64,000 bases of DNA. It comes from Cerrena zonata. Its lineage: Eukaryota > Basidiomycota > Agaricomycetes > Polyporales > Cerrenaceae. The position numbers and the translations under genes are program-made. The DNA is taken from positions 310,001-374,000 of the forward strand of contig JASBNA010000040.1 of assembly GCA_038087015.1 (NCBI GenBank). The letters are read 5' to 3'. The notes beneath the pieces are model-generated. The model was not told where the DNA came from. It saw nothing but the letters and a program-made list of their open reading frames with translations, and did no database searches. Below are positions 10,787 through 22,841 of the stretch, piece after piece (position 1 is the stretch's first letter; every line of letters starts with the position of its first letter).

Positions 10787-13597
10787 GATAGTACAGTGAG
10801 GCTTTCGGTTCTACAGAAAACAGCTTTCCGTCCTCTGTCCTTTATATCTTCCAAAAGACGAAGAGGATTAAGCATTTTGGCTTAACTGCCTCATCATACA
10901 CCACGCCCGGGATGTTTCTTGTACATTTTGGGACGTTAGTGTTAATGAGAAACTAACATCATGGCGAAGTGGGTTCGTGAGAGGGCGCCAAGCGCAACTC
11001 TTCTATTGATATTTAGAGCTGTGAGAGGAAAACATAGGAGGTCCGCTGAAGGCCGTAAGCACTGTGAGAGGACAGTAGAGGGTAGAACAATACACCAGAG
11101 GGATTAACAGGTCATGACATCAGATGGGCGAGGTCGGTAACAAGAGTTTCACAGAAAACATTGTATATGACAGATCAGGTGAGCCCTTCGAGGACGGGAG
11201 GATGGCGTTGTTCCACAGTATGAGGTGTAGACGGGGTACCGATAATATTCTGATCCACACCGGGATCGCTTCTCTGTTCCTCTCGGTATGCGAGGGCACA
11301 TAAGTGTGAGTATTAGAAAACAGTTTGGTCAAGTTCTTTACACTACTGAGCATGGAATCCACAACGGATGCAGAAAAGACCGAGACCTGCATTCTTTTGG
11401 TGAGAATGCCAAGAGGACGTTTGATACTAAGCATCAACAAGCAATTGGAAGAAGCTAAAACCTCGATCATCGAGGGTGCCTTGAAGGGGGTACATCACTT
11501 TGACACGAACTGTCAAATTCAGAGGTTAGAGTTGGGATTGAACAAGTGTCGGCACTATACCGTTAGTATACAAGGGTCAAAGTACATTCAAAGGTCGATT
11601 GTGTCATATTCCTAGAGATGGTAGGGATAGATAAGCTGCCAATTTCGTTCGGGCCCAGAAGAAATAGTGGGTGCAGATCCTACGAATGCTTATCCTATAG
11701 AGAAAGCAAGAAGCATTACCGAATCCCGTAGAATAAAGCACATACTCCGGAGTTGAGTGATGGATAACGATGACTTTCACACTTGAGATACACATGACCA
11801 GAGGTACCTCAGTAATCGTATTGGCTCGACCCCCTGAATCGAGTCATTGTCACTCATGATACAACATATAGAACACACACTGGTATGGCGCAGTTTCGGT
11901 CTACCGGTTCGTGGAATGTACCGTTGATGCTGCGAAATATGGAGTAACTCTCATATTGTGGGGCGTGTCCTGAGGTAGAGGGGTACGGTCGGCCAACACT
12001 CTCGAAGTAATCCTGCCTTCAAACAGAAATCACATGTGAAGAATCAGCAATTTGAGTTTGGAACTCACCGTCGCTAGGAATGGACTTGGAGAGAAAGCGG
12101 AATTTGGGTTCAAATTCTATTCTGGACCATTGTCCTAATATCATTATGGGTCCGAGTCGACGGTCCGACTTGTGTAAGTGGGTATGGTTTCCTGGTTAGG
12201 GACAGGATAATGCCGAAGAGAGAAATAGAGAAGGCGCGGTCGCTACCAATACTCAAGAGGCATTAGTCAGAATCGAAAGCATTATGTACCAGCTCGGAAG
12301 GCGACTGAGACCATGACCGTTGTGACTCGGAAGTCGGCGGGACCAAATCAGAACAGAAACTTGAAACTAAAAAAGGCAAGGTTTGATGAGGGCGCAAGAC
12401 AATATACACAAACAATGTGGCTTGCACTCCGACTCTTCCCGGGAGTCCCCGCTCCATATGCCGGTATTCCTTTTACTACACGATGGTCCTATTCCTAAAC
12501 TGACATCTTTCTCCTTCCGTATCAATGACATTTGTCACTCACTGCTACAACAATCGCAAAGTCGTACATATACACAGATCTCCCTATTTATTCCATATCG
12601 AAGGGGCGAAAACTCCATGACGCTATTGGTCTGTTGTAGTACCGGGCGTGGGCATTGTATCCGGAATTCGCAGTGGGTTTGACATTCTGGAAAAAACAGG
12701 ATCCCTGAGAATGGTCATAGGACATACACTAGAGCACCAAGAAAGAATCATTTGCTTTCTTGAGATTTCTATCTATCAGTTTGTGCCGACTATGTGGGGA
12801 AAGAATCATCGTTGATATCGCTCCGTATTTCAGATCTCATGTCATGTTCATATACAACACACATGTTAAGCCCATGCTCTTGTTTATATGTATCTCACAC
12901 GCATACAGGCAGAGCTCTCTCAGCTCTCTCAACAGCACCGCGCCGAAATGCAAGCAGTGTGGCTAGAACACGAAATAGTAGCCGCTATATACCCCAATCA
13001 TTCCTCAGCGTGCGAGAGTTGACGACTTTCTCCACGATACCCGACTATTGACTGCGATCGCGTCGAAGGGTGCTCATTGCACTGTGCGGTAGCTGAAATA
13101 CAATGAGACATAGGCTGTGCGAGGTGGCCGAGCGGTGAACTTACAGGTGTTCTTGAAACAGTCTCATACGGCCTCTTCCAGCCACTTCCACGCATCTTCG
13201 CATCACACTCTTGGATGTCTACTGGTGAGTTCTTGTCATGAGTATATTCAGGCTCGTGGTTTCGATTTTCTCCAGTACCTACGGATCGTTATTCCATTCA
13301 ACATTACAATATCATGCAAGGAATACATGCAGAAGAATTAGAAGATGGTAAACACAGAGGTCAAACCCCGTATCTAGTTGTGTTAACGGCTAATTTTGTC
13401 TCACTGTGTAGGTATTTGTTGTTAGATCCCTTCGTTCGACGCCCAATACATCATAGCGCAGTCACATCCTCCAATCGCAGTCTACTCGAGGGTCTCAGCG
13501 TTACCAGTGGGTATAAATAGTGAAACTAAGGTGCGAGTAAGAGTCATCGACTCGTTTCTCCTCTCATAAACTATATCTCCCTTTACTTCTTTTAATC
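10787..13597. other. 2.8 kb region without a supported gene
   Basis: No ORF above about 115 codons and no recognisable domain occurs here. Minus-strand stretches around 12150-11890 and 11300-11160 look protein-like and carry a plausible donor near 12070, but I could not join them in one frame, so they may be remnants of a gene. A 20-nt word at 12396-12415 recurs at 17661-17680. The 5' part holds the glyoxal oxidase promoter, and the 3' part the RTA1-gene promoter. Confidence 0.4.
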
Positions 13598-15050
13598 ATG
13601 TCTTCCGACTCAACTGAATGTAAGTGTTCACACTGTTCACCAAATATACTCCAGCTTAATATTACGTTACACCAGGGGGGCCCGACGTTATTTCACCATC
13701 GGGCAAGATTTTACAATCGCCTTATTATGGTTACCTTATCAGCGAATCGTCAAGTTACGCCTTTACAGCACTTTTCGGACTTTCAATGTGTATGTAACAA
13801 TGATGATACCGAGAGTCACGCCGAGGTCTTCTAACCTAGCTTCAGTTATACATCTTATTCAAGCTGTATGCTTCAGACAGTGGTGGCTGGTTCCCACCGT
13901 TGTCCTTTGTGGCATCGGTGAAGCACTTGGTTGGGGTGGTCGCATATGGTCGTTCTATGAGCCTCTTGACCAAACACCATATCTCGTTCAGTGCGTCCGA
14001 CTCTTCCTATATAGGTTTTGCACTGACGTTGTATCTTTCCAGAATCGTCGCCTTAATCATTGCACCCACGCCTTTCATTGGTGCGGTGTTCATGACCTTT
14101 GCTCGCATGGCACAGTGGTCGGGCACAAAGTACAGCCGGCTGTCGCCTCGACTTTGTATGTGCCATTATACCCCTTATAATTGATTCTAAGCTAAATCTT
14201 TACGACTATCTCAGACTCAAGGATATTTTTAACTTCTGTGCGTTCTTTCAGTCTGTCGCTGGAATCTCTTTTGTTTCTCATAACGAGAAGGACATCGTAT
14301 GTTTGTGTGTTCAAGCTGTAGGGGGTGGTATAGCGGGATCCAGCAATGACGATTCAACTGCGGAGTTGGTGAGTTCCCTTGCCAGTGACCTCTCCGTGAC
14401 CGTCAATTTCACTGATACTGAATCATAGGGTGGTCGAATCATGTTGGCAGGGAATTAGTATTCAACTCAGTACGTAGATAAGTCGAGGAATATTGACCTA
14501 ATGACTAATCCGGATTTCAGTATCTCTTACCATCTTCCTCGTACTGGCCGCTGAGTACTGGTTCCGATATGTAACGGACCGACCCTTCTATCGCTATAAA
14601 TCTGTGGGCACATCTGTCATCGATGACCACGAGAGGCGCACCCAGTGGAACCGCAAAATGAAGCTGTTGTGGATGTCAATGTCCCTTATCTGCAGCTGCA
14701 TTCTTATTCGGTAAGGTTCCTTCTTGTCATTTCATATAGGAGAAGATACAAGCACAACTACCCTTAGATCTGTATATCGTACGATCGAGCTCGCTGATGG
14801 CTGGAATGGGCCTGTCATCAAGACACAAAGTTTCTTCGGTATGCACCGTTTACTTTCTGCCCTACAGCTGAGCTTGATGTCGATTTGGATCCAACTAGTT
14901 ATTTTCGACGGAGCGATGATTCTCGCTGCTATGTTTTTGCTCAATGTTTTCCATCCAGCGATACTATTACGAACAAACGAGTTGCCAGCACAAGAGATAG
15001 CTTTGCTGGCCGGAGCTCATTATACGTCTGAGTCGACACTCAAGGTTTAA
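13598..15050 (+). CDS. RTA1-family multipass membrane protein, possible frame lesion
   Basis: Ten small exons (13598-13619, 13676-13789, 13846-13990, 14043-14155, 14215-14237, 14291-14368, 14451-14469, 14521-14710, 14768-14838, 14899-15050) give 308 residues and about seven membrane segments. RTA1 proteins (PF04479) are fungal membrane proteins linked to lipid translocation and resistance to toxic lipids or azole-like stress. Family landmarks are YGYLISES, FRQWWLVP, GWGGRIWSF, QIVALIIAPTPF, YSRLSPRL, VQAVGGGIAGSS, SVYRTIELADGW and FDGAMIL-NVFHPAIL. Three exons are only 19-23 nt. The strong acceptor at 14428 would add the conserved GGRIMLAG but then runs into a stop; the listed model uses the acceptor at 14450 and drops about seven conserved residues. 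Either minor splicing or a one-base insertion in the GGG at 14450-14452 explains this. Confidence 0.82.
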
Positions 15051-15656
15051 TTATTTGGTTATTATCTCTTGCGCACTTCCTTACTATGATGTTTTATGGA
15101 CAACGGACAATGGACTTTATTTAATCGTTCACGAACTAAATATAAAAAGGTTCATCGCGAGCAGTTGTCTTAATCAGTCAAGGGGTAAACTGGAAGCTGA
15201 CAGCAATGGCATTGGTACTGAGGGTTAATACGGAGGTGCAAGCTCATTGACCCTTTAGTAAGAGTCTCTATCGGCTACACAGAGGCTTCGAGCAGTATGG
15301 GACACTTACTATTGTTATACATACTACGAGGCATTACTTTCGATCGACAGAAAATTTTCTGATCAGTATTCTGCGGCCTCGAGAGCAGTCCCGAAGTCGC
15401 TCAGCCGGTCTTCCAGTGAGCACAAGAGAGTGAGTTATAAGGCTGGATGCCTAACGAGTGGGAGTGAAACAATAGATGATGGTAATGATCGCGACTCGGA
15501 ACGAACATACACGCTTGCCGTAACAGGCGCAGATCTATGTATGTCACGGTGGCGTCTAGTAGTACGAGACAATTTGCGAAGTCACGATAGTCCATCCTCA
15601 GACTCCAGTTACTGTTCATTAGTATTTCCTCCTAATAAATTGAAGAGCAAGCAATC
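15051..15656. other. Intergenic, RTA1 3' / F-box 5'
   Basis: About 600 bp contain the RTA1-gene 3' UTR and the promoter of the next gene. I see no supported gene, RNA or repeat. Confidence 0.5.
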
Positions 15657-17425
15657 ATGTTGTCAGGGACCATTCCATACCCTCCTACATCCCGCGTCCT
15701 CTCTATCGCAGAACTCGTCACTGTAATTTGCCACTGTTCCACTGACCCGACGCTTGCTTCCCTTGCATGCGTAAATCGATCATTCAAAGACGCTGCTCTT
15801 CCCGTACTATGGTACAAGCAAGAGGGTCTGGTACCTTTGGCTCACTGCTTCGGATGTTTAGTCGAAGAAAAGTTACGGCCTGGACAGAAGGATACACCAC
15901 ACCCAAATCCAAGCTCGACAATTGATATGAGAGGCTACAACAGGAAAAGGATATTGGTTTGTCACTTTTCCCTCTTTTGTATACAACGTTACAATGATTA
16001 AGAGATTCACCTTTGCTCTAGAAAATGATCAAGCAATCATCTGAAGAGGAGTGGAAAAGAGTCTTTCATTATGCAAAAATGATCCGCTGTCTAAAGCGAG
16101 CACGCAAACTTACTCAGGTCATTGATGAAAGTGTGCTCTATGCCATGTTTTCCTTCGCAGATGGGCTGTTTCTACCGAATATCCATCATCTAGAATGGCC
16201 TTTGAGTGATGGACAGCCAGATGTTTCGATGTATTTGTCAAATTTCGTCACTCCGTCGCTAAAGCACATTGAAATGTGCGAACCCTTTCGCGCCACAAAG
16301 GTTGCTATGGATAGCCTCCGTGTCTGTCGGTGTCTGAAGAAGGTAGACATAGGGGCAGTCACCCATACTGGAGCTCTTATTCCACTACGACAAATATTGT
16401 TGCAATCCCCTCAACTCAACTATTTCACGTTCGCATTCTCCATAGAACCATCCCACCTAAACATTCTCGGCTCTATGAATGATCTACGGGAGCTCCACAT
16501 TGATCTGTCAAAACCTTATGATTGGTCAAGACTCTTGCCCGCCACTTCCATGTTCCCTGTGTTAAACAAATTGGGTCTTCAATTCGAAAACGTTCGACAA
16601 GGAGCTGATTTCCTCGATGCTGTTTTCTTGCCTTGCGTCGAAACAGTCCGTTTCCACTTCAAAGATCGGACCTTCCCACAACCAACCATGGTTGAGAGAT
16701 TTGCTGATTCTATCGCCACCCACTTCTCCAAAGATACACTCAGATCTATATTCATATCCTCCAGATGCCCCAGTCGTTCACCATGGAATACAAACAATGC
16801 CATTCAGCCACCATTCTTGACTCCTTTCTTATCCCTACCAAATGTCTATAATTTCACTATCGAAGCAAATTGGTGCTACGACCTTGATAATGAATTCCTT
16901 CGAACCATAGCAGTTGCATGGCCACAACTCTCATCCTTAACAATCGACCCATCAGCGTCATGGCCTCCCTCAGCGGACTGTCGCATAACCTTGCACAGTC
17001 TTCTCCCCTTCGTCGAGCATTGCCCGAATATTAACTCCATTTCCTGTCATATTGAAGGAATCGCTCCTTCTGCGTATGAACGTGGCGGACCTACCGATAT
17101 CGATGATTACAGACAACGCATACGCACCGATGCCCTTGATACTATTAGTGTGGGGGACAGTCGAGTGACTGACATAGAGAATGCCGCAGTATTCATATCT
17201 AAACTCTGCCCGTATTTAGGGATGATTTACGCATGGGAAGATCTGTGGTTCGGCGATGACGAAAGTTCGTCTCATTCTGATGACTGGAACTCTGTTCAAT
17301 GCTGGGCGAAACGTTTGGCAGTCATACGTCATCAGGAACGGAAACGAGTGCATGAGGAATATTGCGATGGCGACACTTCCTCTGAATCCGCTTGCGATGA
17401 TGACATATCCTCCCATTCTGATTAA
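15657..17425 (+). CDS. F-box-like protein with LRR-like body, tandem copy 1
   Basis: Two exons (15657-15956, 16022-17425) encode 567 residues. Residues 12-55 (SIAELVTVICHCSTD... then ALPVLWY) have the spacing of a diverged fungal F-box, the Skp1-binding motif of SCF ubiquitin ligases. The rest is a run of irregular leucine-rich segments typical of large agaricomycete F-box families, which are inferred to present substrates. The C-terminus is acidic and serine-rich (DDESSSHSDD). The intact frame makes it a useful reference for the damaged neighbour at 17768-19540, with which it shares order, intron position and most motifs. Substrate and process are unknown. The F-box call rests on pattern and family resemblance, not on a strict profile match. 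Confidence 0.8.
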
Positions 17426-17767
17426 AGGTCTTCCCTCAACGCTATCCGAAAGCCTGGCGAACTCACGGGGTACGATTATAGTTGCTCAATATAATTCTAA
17501 AGGAGATCCTGAAACAATATATCAGTCGTTTTAACTGGGATGGACCTAAGAATATACCCGTCCTCGATGAGTTACTACACTATAAAATATTTGCTGTCGG
17601 CTCTGTGGATACCTATGTTTAGACGGATCCCCTCTATTTGGGTAGCTTTGATGGTGATGTAAGACAATATACACAAACAAATGCTCATCATTGTGTGTCT
17701 TAACCTCGGGCTCTCCGAGTCTCTGCCACTACCTCAGGCCGCCTACTGATGTTAGTAGGAAGTGATC
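17426..17767. other. Spacer between tandem F-box copies
   Basis: This 342 bp spacer contains a 20-nt word at 17661-17680 identical to 12396-12415, with looser similarity on both sides. Nothing else is visible. Confidence 0.5.
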
Positions 17768-19540
17768 ATGCAGTCGGGCCTGGTTTTCAACCCCGTTATA
17801 CACCGTGCTTTCTCTATTGCAGAAATTCTGACTCTAGTTTGTCACTGCTCAACTCACCCAACACTCGCTTCTCTAGCACGTGTCAATCATTCATTCAAAG
17901 ACGCTGCTCTGCCCGTACTGTGGTATGTGCAAGGAGGTCTTGTGCCATTGGCTCGCTGCTTTGGAGATGCAATCGAAGAAAAATCACAACCAGGGGTAGT
18001 GCCAAACAGTCACCCTTTGATGTCGGAGTATAATCGCGATAGAGTACTGGTGAATGGTTTTGTTCACCCTCACATAAAACGACACCATGACCGATATGTT
18101 TTTCAAGAAAATGCAGAGGCAGCCAACCAAGGACGAATGGAACAGGGTGTCTTATTACGCCAGAATGATCCGGGTCTTCACTGATGACTGGCGTAGTCGC
18201 GGTGAACTCACTCAAGCAATAGACAACAGCGTACTCTATGTGATGTTCTCTTTCGCAGATGGTGATCTCTTTCCGAACATCCGCCGAATGATATGGCCCA
18301 CTTGCGGTATAAAGGAGCAGTCCTTTATATATCTGACGAGCTTCGTCGGGCCCTCGTTGAGAGATATTGAACTGCTTCCATCGATTCGTGCTGAGAAGGC
18401 CATAATGGATAGTCTCCGCGTGTGCAGGTATCTGGAAAGAATACATTGGAAGACCATTCTTACCAATTCAGAGGCTATTGTCTCGCTACGACACGTCTTA
18501 TCGCAATCCCGTCGACTGCGCGATTTTTCATTTGCATTCCCTTTGGAGCCGACCCACTTGGCTGCTCTTGCCTGTATGGATAACCTCCAGGAGCTTGACA
18601 TTGTTGTGTCAAAGTCTTATCCATGGTCAAATCACATACCCTCAGGACCTTTTTTTCCACAACTGCATCAACTGGCCCTCCGATTTAGCAACATTCAACA
18701 AGCATTAGATCTATTCACTGCCGTGTTCTTTCCTCGTATTCAGACCTTACATTGGATTTCGCACAAAAAACATTTCCATTTCCGATTGAAGCCGAGAGGC
18801 TTGCTTCTTCTATCGCCATGCACTTCTCCAAAGACACGCTTAACACGATAGGTATAAACTCAGACTCCCCTCGACGTTTACCTTGGGACAAATCTCACGC
18901 GATCCGACCACCCAACCTCGCACCATTCCTAACCCTGCCTTATATCTCCAGTTTTGACATGGAGGCGAGCTGGTGTTTTGATCTCGATGATGAATTCCTA
19001 CGAACTATGGCCATCGCTTGGCCTCACCTCGAATCCTTCACTATTGACCCGGCAGGATCCTGGCCCAAGTCAGCAGACTGTCGTTTAACTGTAGCTGGTC
19101 TGCTACCCATCGTCCAGCACTGCTCCAGAATTTCCGCTATCAGCTGTCGTCTCGAAGGGAACGTGCCATCTGTATATTCTGCTGGAGATGTCTACGAAGA
19201 TGCAAAATTTGAACCTGCTAAGGACGTGTTATGCCTCACCGTTGGAGACAGTTGCGTATCTGATGTGGAGAATGTAGCAGTTTATATATACAAGATGTTT
19301 CCCTACCTGGAAGAGATCTATTCATGGGACGACAAAGATAACGATGAGCAGCCGAATCGTGAGATGTGGGATTCAGTGGAATGTTGGGTGAAACGATTGG
19401 GAACTGTATGTTATCAGGAGCGAAAGCGGGCGCATGCTAAGTATTGCAAAGAAGATAATTGCTCCCATCTCAAGGAAATGTACGTCTTCCTCATACGCTA
19501 TCCAATGATAGATTATCTGAAAATGCTTCTGTACATGTAA
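17768..19540 (+). pseudogene. F-box-like protein, tandem copy 2, frame broken at an A6 run
   Basis: Exon 1 (17768-18049) and exon 2 (from 18108) parallel copy 1, with the intron at the same codon (RVL|KM against RIL|KM). F-box-like residues (SIAEILTLVCHCSTHPTLAS) and the LRR-like body are conserved. At 18765-18770 the reading frame changes: upstream gives IQTLHWISHKK and downstream, in the next frame, TFPFPIEAERLASSIAMHF. These align without gap to copy 1 (VETVRFHFKDR then TFPQPTMVERFADSIATHF) if one A is added to the six-A run. Read so, it would be about 571 residues. Apart from this site the sequence is clean, so the break may be recent, a homopolymer assembly error, or bypassed by slippage. 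I list it as a pseudogene with reserve. Confidence 0.7.
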
Positions 19541-19738
19541 TGCCAGATGATTTCAGTTTCGCTCGTTATATGTATACGGACAAATTTGGGATGGGATGAT
19601 TCTTGTGGTCCGCTATACTCTCGTTGACGGTCCTTGAGTATGATAAATACACGAATCTGGAGGGCGACCGAGTATATCTCATCAGGAATATGAATAAGAA
19701 AGGTGCAACTACAATGAGGTGTACCGCACACTGGCTGA

Positions 19739-21188
19739 CTATGTTCGACTACGAGCAGTCACCCGTTTACTCTTGCCAAGTCGTTTCGATGCACCACCCC
19801 TCTGACCACCACGACCACCTCCCCTCTGGCCACCACGACCGCCACGACCGCCACGACCACCACGACCTCCCGAGCCTCTACCGACAAATTCATCTGTCGA
19901 GTCCTTGGTGTTCTGCTTCGCTCGTTTCCCAGGCCCACCATATCCGTATTTACCATCGCGTGCTTGTCTTGACAGACCTCGTTTTCCACCAGGACCGTCT
20001 GATCGTCCACGTTTGGATGGTCGGTCCGAGATTGCGTCTTCAACAGCGACATCGAATCCTTCGCCATCCTCTTGGGCATTGTCGAGCGCACCTTTACGTT
20101 CTAGGTATATATGTATTAGTCGGGGATGAATATACGAAGCAAGAAAAAGAAGCATACTGCGTTTGAGACCCTTAATCCGTTCCTCCATATCCTTCTTGCT
20201 TCTTTCACGCTCCTTGAGCTTCTCCATCTGAACTTGCTTGCCAAACTTCTTGCCTTCACGTTCTTTCCGTTTGTCTTCGCTTCGTTTAATTGTTGCACTT
20301 TCGTCCAATAGTCGTTGTCGTATCCGCTCCATGTGCGCGTCTGACTTGACCATTTCTGCAAAGTAATCTGAGGGGCGAGTGAAAGGGAAGTTTTGTTTTG
20401 CGGCAAGTGCTTTGGCAGCATTGGCACTATGCAGAGCTTGTTTATAACTATGGATGAAGAGACATTTGAGAACTTGGATAGATATAAGCAGCAACAAAAT
20501 TATACGTACAAGGCAAGTTCACGATTGAGGTCGTCGTCGACATCCACATCAATGGTCTCGGGATACGTTAGGGTTAACGTCTCCGTCCAAGGCATCGAAG
20601 GATCGAGTTTAATGGTCTCTCGTATCCGTTCGAGAGCAATCTACAATAGACAGTTAGTCAGCGAGGTGAATAAAGGAGCTATGTACGAACTTTGTTGTCA
20701 ATTTCAATTTTTTGTCGAGGAACAACGTCCTCTTCAACGTCTTCCACTTCGTCTAAGGGAACGTCCTCCTCTTCTTCCTCTTCTTCCTCATCCTCAACGC
20801 CCTCTTCGTCTTCAGATGCATCTACCTCTTCGACCTCGACCTCTTCCTCCTCTTCCTCTTCATCCCCCGACTCGTCAGCCTCCTCTTCAGGGTCTTCATC
20901 ATCACTACCCTCATCCTCATCGCCTGTTAATGCCCGCAACTCCGCCTGAGCGAACTCGTCCAAGCCATCTTCTCCTAACGCTGCCATGAGTTTCGTCATA
21001 CCCTCCTGGTCAACACCTTCCTCCTCATCCTCGTCCTCAGAGATCTCTTCGTTGTCTTCGAGGTTTAATTCGTCCTCATCTTCGGAGGATTCTTCCGTTC
21101 GTTGAACGATTTTGAGGGCTTTCTCTACGTTCTTTTTTGAAGAAGAGGCTTTAGGTTTTGATGTAGCAGCGGCACCTTTTCGTGCCAT
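19739..21188 (-). CDS. EBP2: EBP2, 60S ribosome-assembly factor
   Basis: Four exons (20691-21188, 20510-20640, 20158-20447, 19739-20100) give 426 residues. EBP2 is a nucleolar protein needed for 27S pre-rRNA processing and early 60S subunit assembly. Family hallmarks are RELAFYKQAL, PFTRPSDYFAEMVKSDAHM, IRQRLLDESATIKRSE and KFGKQVQMEKLKERE, matching human EBNA1BP2. Residues about 35-160 are extremely acidic (long E/D runs). The C-terminus is a glycine-arginine tail of GRGGRGG repeats ending in a basic cluster, typical of nucleolar RNA-binding proteins. The N-terminal start MARKGAAA is the first ATG of the open frame. It is divergent to KIN17, with 233 bp between start codons. Confidence 0.95.
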
Positions 21189-21421
21189 ATTTTTTGGGAT
21201 ATAATTTCGCAGATAGTGGGGTAAGCTTGAAAGCAAGGAGTATGAAAATGAAACTCAAGATTTCTGAGAAAGGAAGGAAGGGTGATCGAAATATGCTTAC
21301 GTCAGCCAGTGCTGTACTCAGCATCCGCCTGTCGATACTCGCAACTACTCTTACCTTGGTCTTACCACTACTTATACTTCCTCATTGCCCTCTCATTTAC
21401 ATACATACCTACATACTCATC
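21189..21421. promoter_or_regulatory. Divergent promoter EBP2 / KIN17
   Basis: Only 233 bp separate the start codons of EBP2 (minus) and KIN17 (plus), so both promoters must share this stretch, which includes the two 5' UTRs. No specific factor site is claimed. Confidence 0.6.
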
Positions 21422-22466
21422 ATGCCTCGCGCAGAAGGTCAGTAAACTCTGATGCAATATAATGTCGCATAATAACTAACCCCATTTCCAGTTGGCACCC
21501 CAAAGTACATCGCAAACAAGATGAAGTCCAAGGGACTTCAACGTTTGCGATGGTTCTGCCAAGTTTGTGAGAAACAATGCAGAGACGAGAACGGCTTCAA
21601 ATGTCACGCTCAATCTGAAGCTCACCTTCGTCAAATGCTCGCTGTGGGAGAAAATGCCGGACGTCATATATCCGATTTCTCTGGCCAATTCCAACACGAC
21701 TTCGTCCAACTTCTATCAAGACGCTATGGAACGAAGCGTGTAAAGGTGAATACCGTATACCAGGAGTTTATTCAGGACAAGAACCATCTCCACATGAATG
21801 CTACTCGATGGGTCACATTGACCGAATTTGCGAAACATCTCGGGAGGTCCGGTATCGCACGAGTGGATGAGACAGAGAAGGGGTGGTTTATTGCTTGGAT
21901 CGATAACAGTCCGAAAGCTTTGGCTAAACAGGTGCGTTCCTATAACTATCCGACAAAAGTACCTTCACTCAATCACGTTGTCATTCCAGGAAGCATCGAT
22001 GAAGAAAGAACGGGCTACAACCTCTGACGAACAGCGTGAGCGAATGCTCATTGCGGAACAAATAGAACGTGCTGCTGCAGAGAAGGGCGCATCGGGTTCA
22101 GGCTCTTCTGATGACTCCCCACCACCAGAGGAAATCGGTCTGAAACGAGACGAGGGAGAGAAGGTCGTATTGTCCTTTGCTCCCAAGATCGTAGCTGCCC
22201 CAAAGTCTACCTCAACACCCGTCGGTGGCTTCAAACTCAATGCTCTAAAACCCGCAGCCAATCCCTTGAAGATCAATGCTCTCAAGGCAAACCCACTGAA
22301 ACGAGCGAATCCACTGAAGCAAGCGAGTACCACATCTTCATCGTCACCTGCAGAGGCGGGGAAGAAGAGGGACGCGTCTGAGATGTCTGCAGCAGAGAGG
22401 CTCATGTTTGAAGACCAAGAGAGGAAGCGACGGAGGATGGACCGTGACGCACAGGCGATTGCCTGA
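21422..22466 (+). CDS. KIN17: KIN17-family DNA/RNA-binding zinc-finger protein
   Basis: Three exons (21422-21437, 21492-21931, 21990-22466) encode 310 residues. KIN17 is a conserved nuclear protein linked to DNA replication, the UV-damage response and, in several fungi and animals, pre-mRNA splicing. The N-terminus shows the single zinc finger with Cys28, Cys31, His44 and His50, within LRWFCQVCEKQCRDENGFKC. The winged-helix domain follows (FVQLLSRRYGTKRVKVN, HMNATRWVTLTEFAKHLGR, DETEKGWFIAWID). The C-terminal third is low-complexity with repeats of NPLK-type lysine motifs. The usual C-terminal SH3/KOW tandem of animal KIN17 is absent, as in many fungal members. The first exon is only 16 nt, and its ATG is the only one that joins in phase. 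Confidence 0.94.
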
Positions 22467-22841
22467 TTGTTTCCGTTTGTACCCCTTTCTCTCCATGGAC
22501 GGTGTGATTTCTGTACTTATTTCTGTTTACTGTATCGCCATAATTACACTGCATCTATAGATTCTTCGGTTTCGAATGTATTTGTATTGTCTTCCGTTTA
22601 GCATGGTCCATTTATCGCACCATCAAAACATCACCATTGACATCGGCAGAACCCACTCGCATTGTCAATTGTTAATCACTGCATACGGTCCTGCCTTTGA
22701 CCTTTGCCCACATATAAGGCTGTTTACATCCCTTGTACCAAACGTCTAGTCTTCTGGCCATCTTCCACCTCTGGGTACTCACCAGCACTCTTCATCCTAC
22801 CGTCGTCAACAGTTTAACACCGTGATTACTACTATTCCACT
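22467..22841. other. Intergenic, KIN17 3' / unknown gene 5'
   Basis: This 375 bp stretch holds the KIN17 3' UTR and a promoter; a TATA-like word (cacatataagg) lies near 22710. Nothing else is visible. Confidence 0.5.

Noticed and set aside
13115..13215. A stretch gcgaggtggccgagcggt resembling the 5' part and A box of a tRNA-Ser or tRNA-Leu.
   Set aside because: No matching acceptor stem, anticodon arm or proper B box follows; the only T-loop-like word is imperfect and badly spaced.
18765..18771. A classical -1 slippery heptamer (A AAA AAC) as a programmed frameshift in the F-box copy.
   Set aside because: The heptamer is not in the phase required for tandem slippage, and no downstream pseudoknot is evident; simple homopolymer loss is more likely.
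20692..20949. Ser-rich plus-strand ORF opposite EBP2.
   Set aside because: It mirrors the acidic Glu/Asp tract of EBP2.
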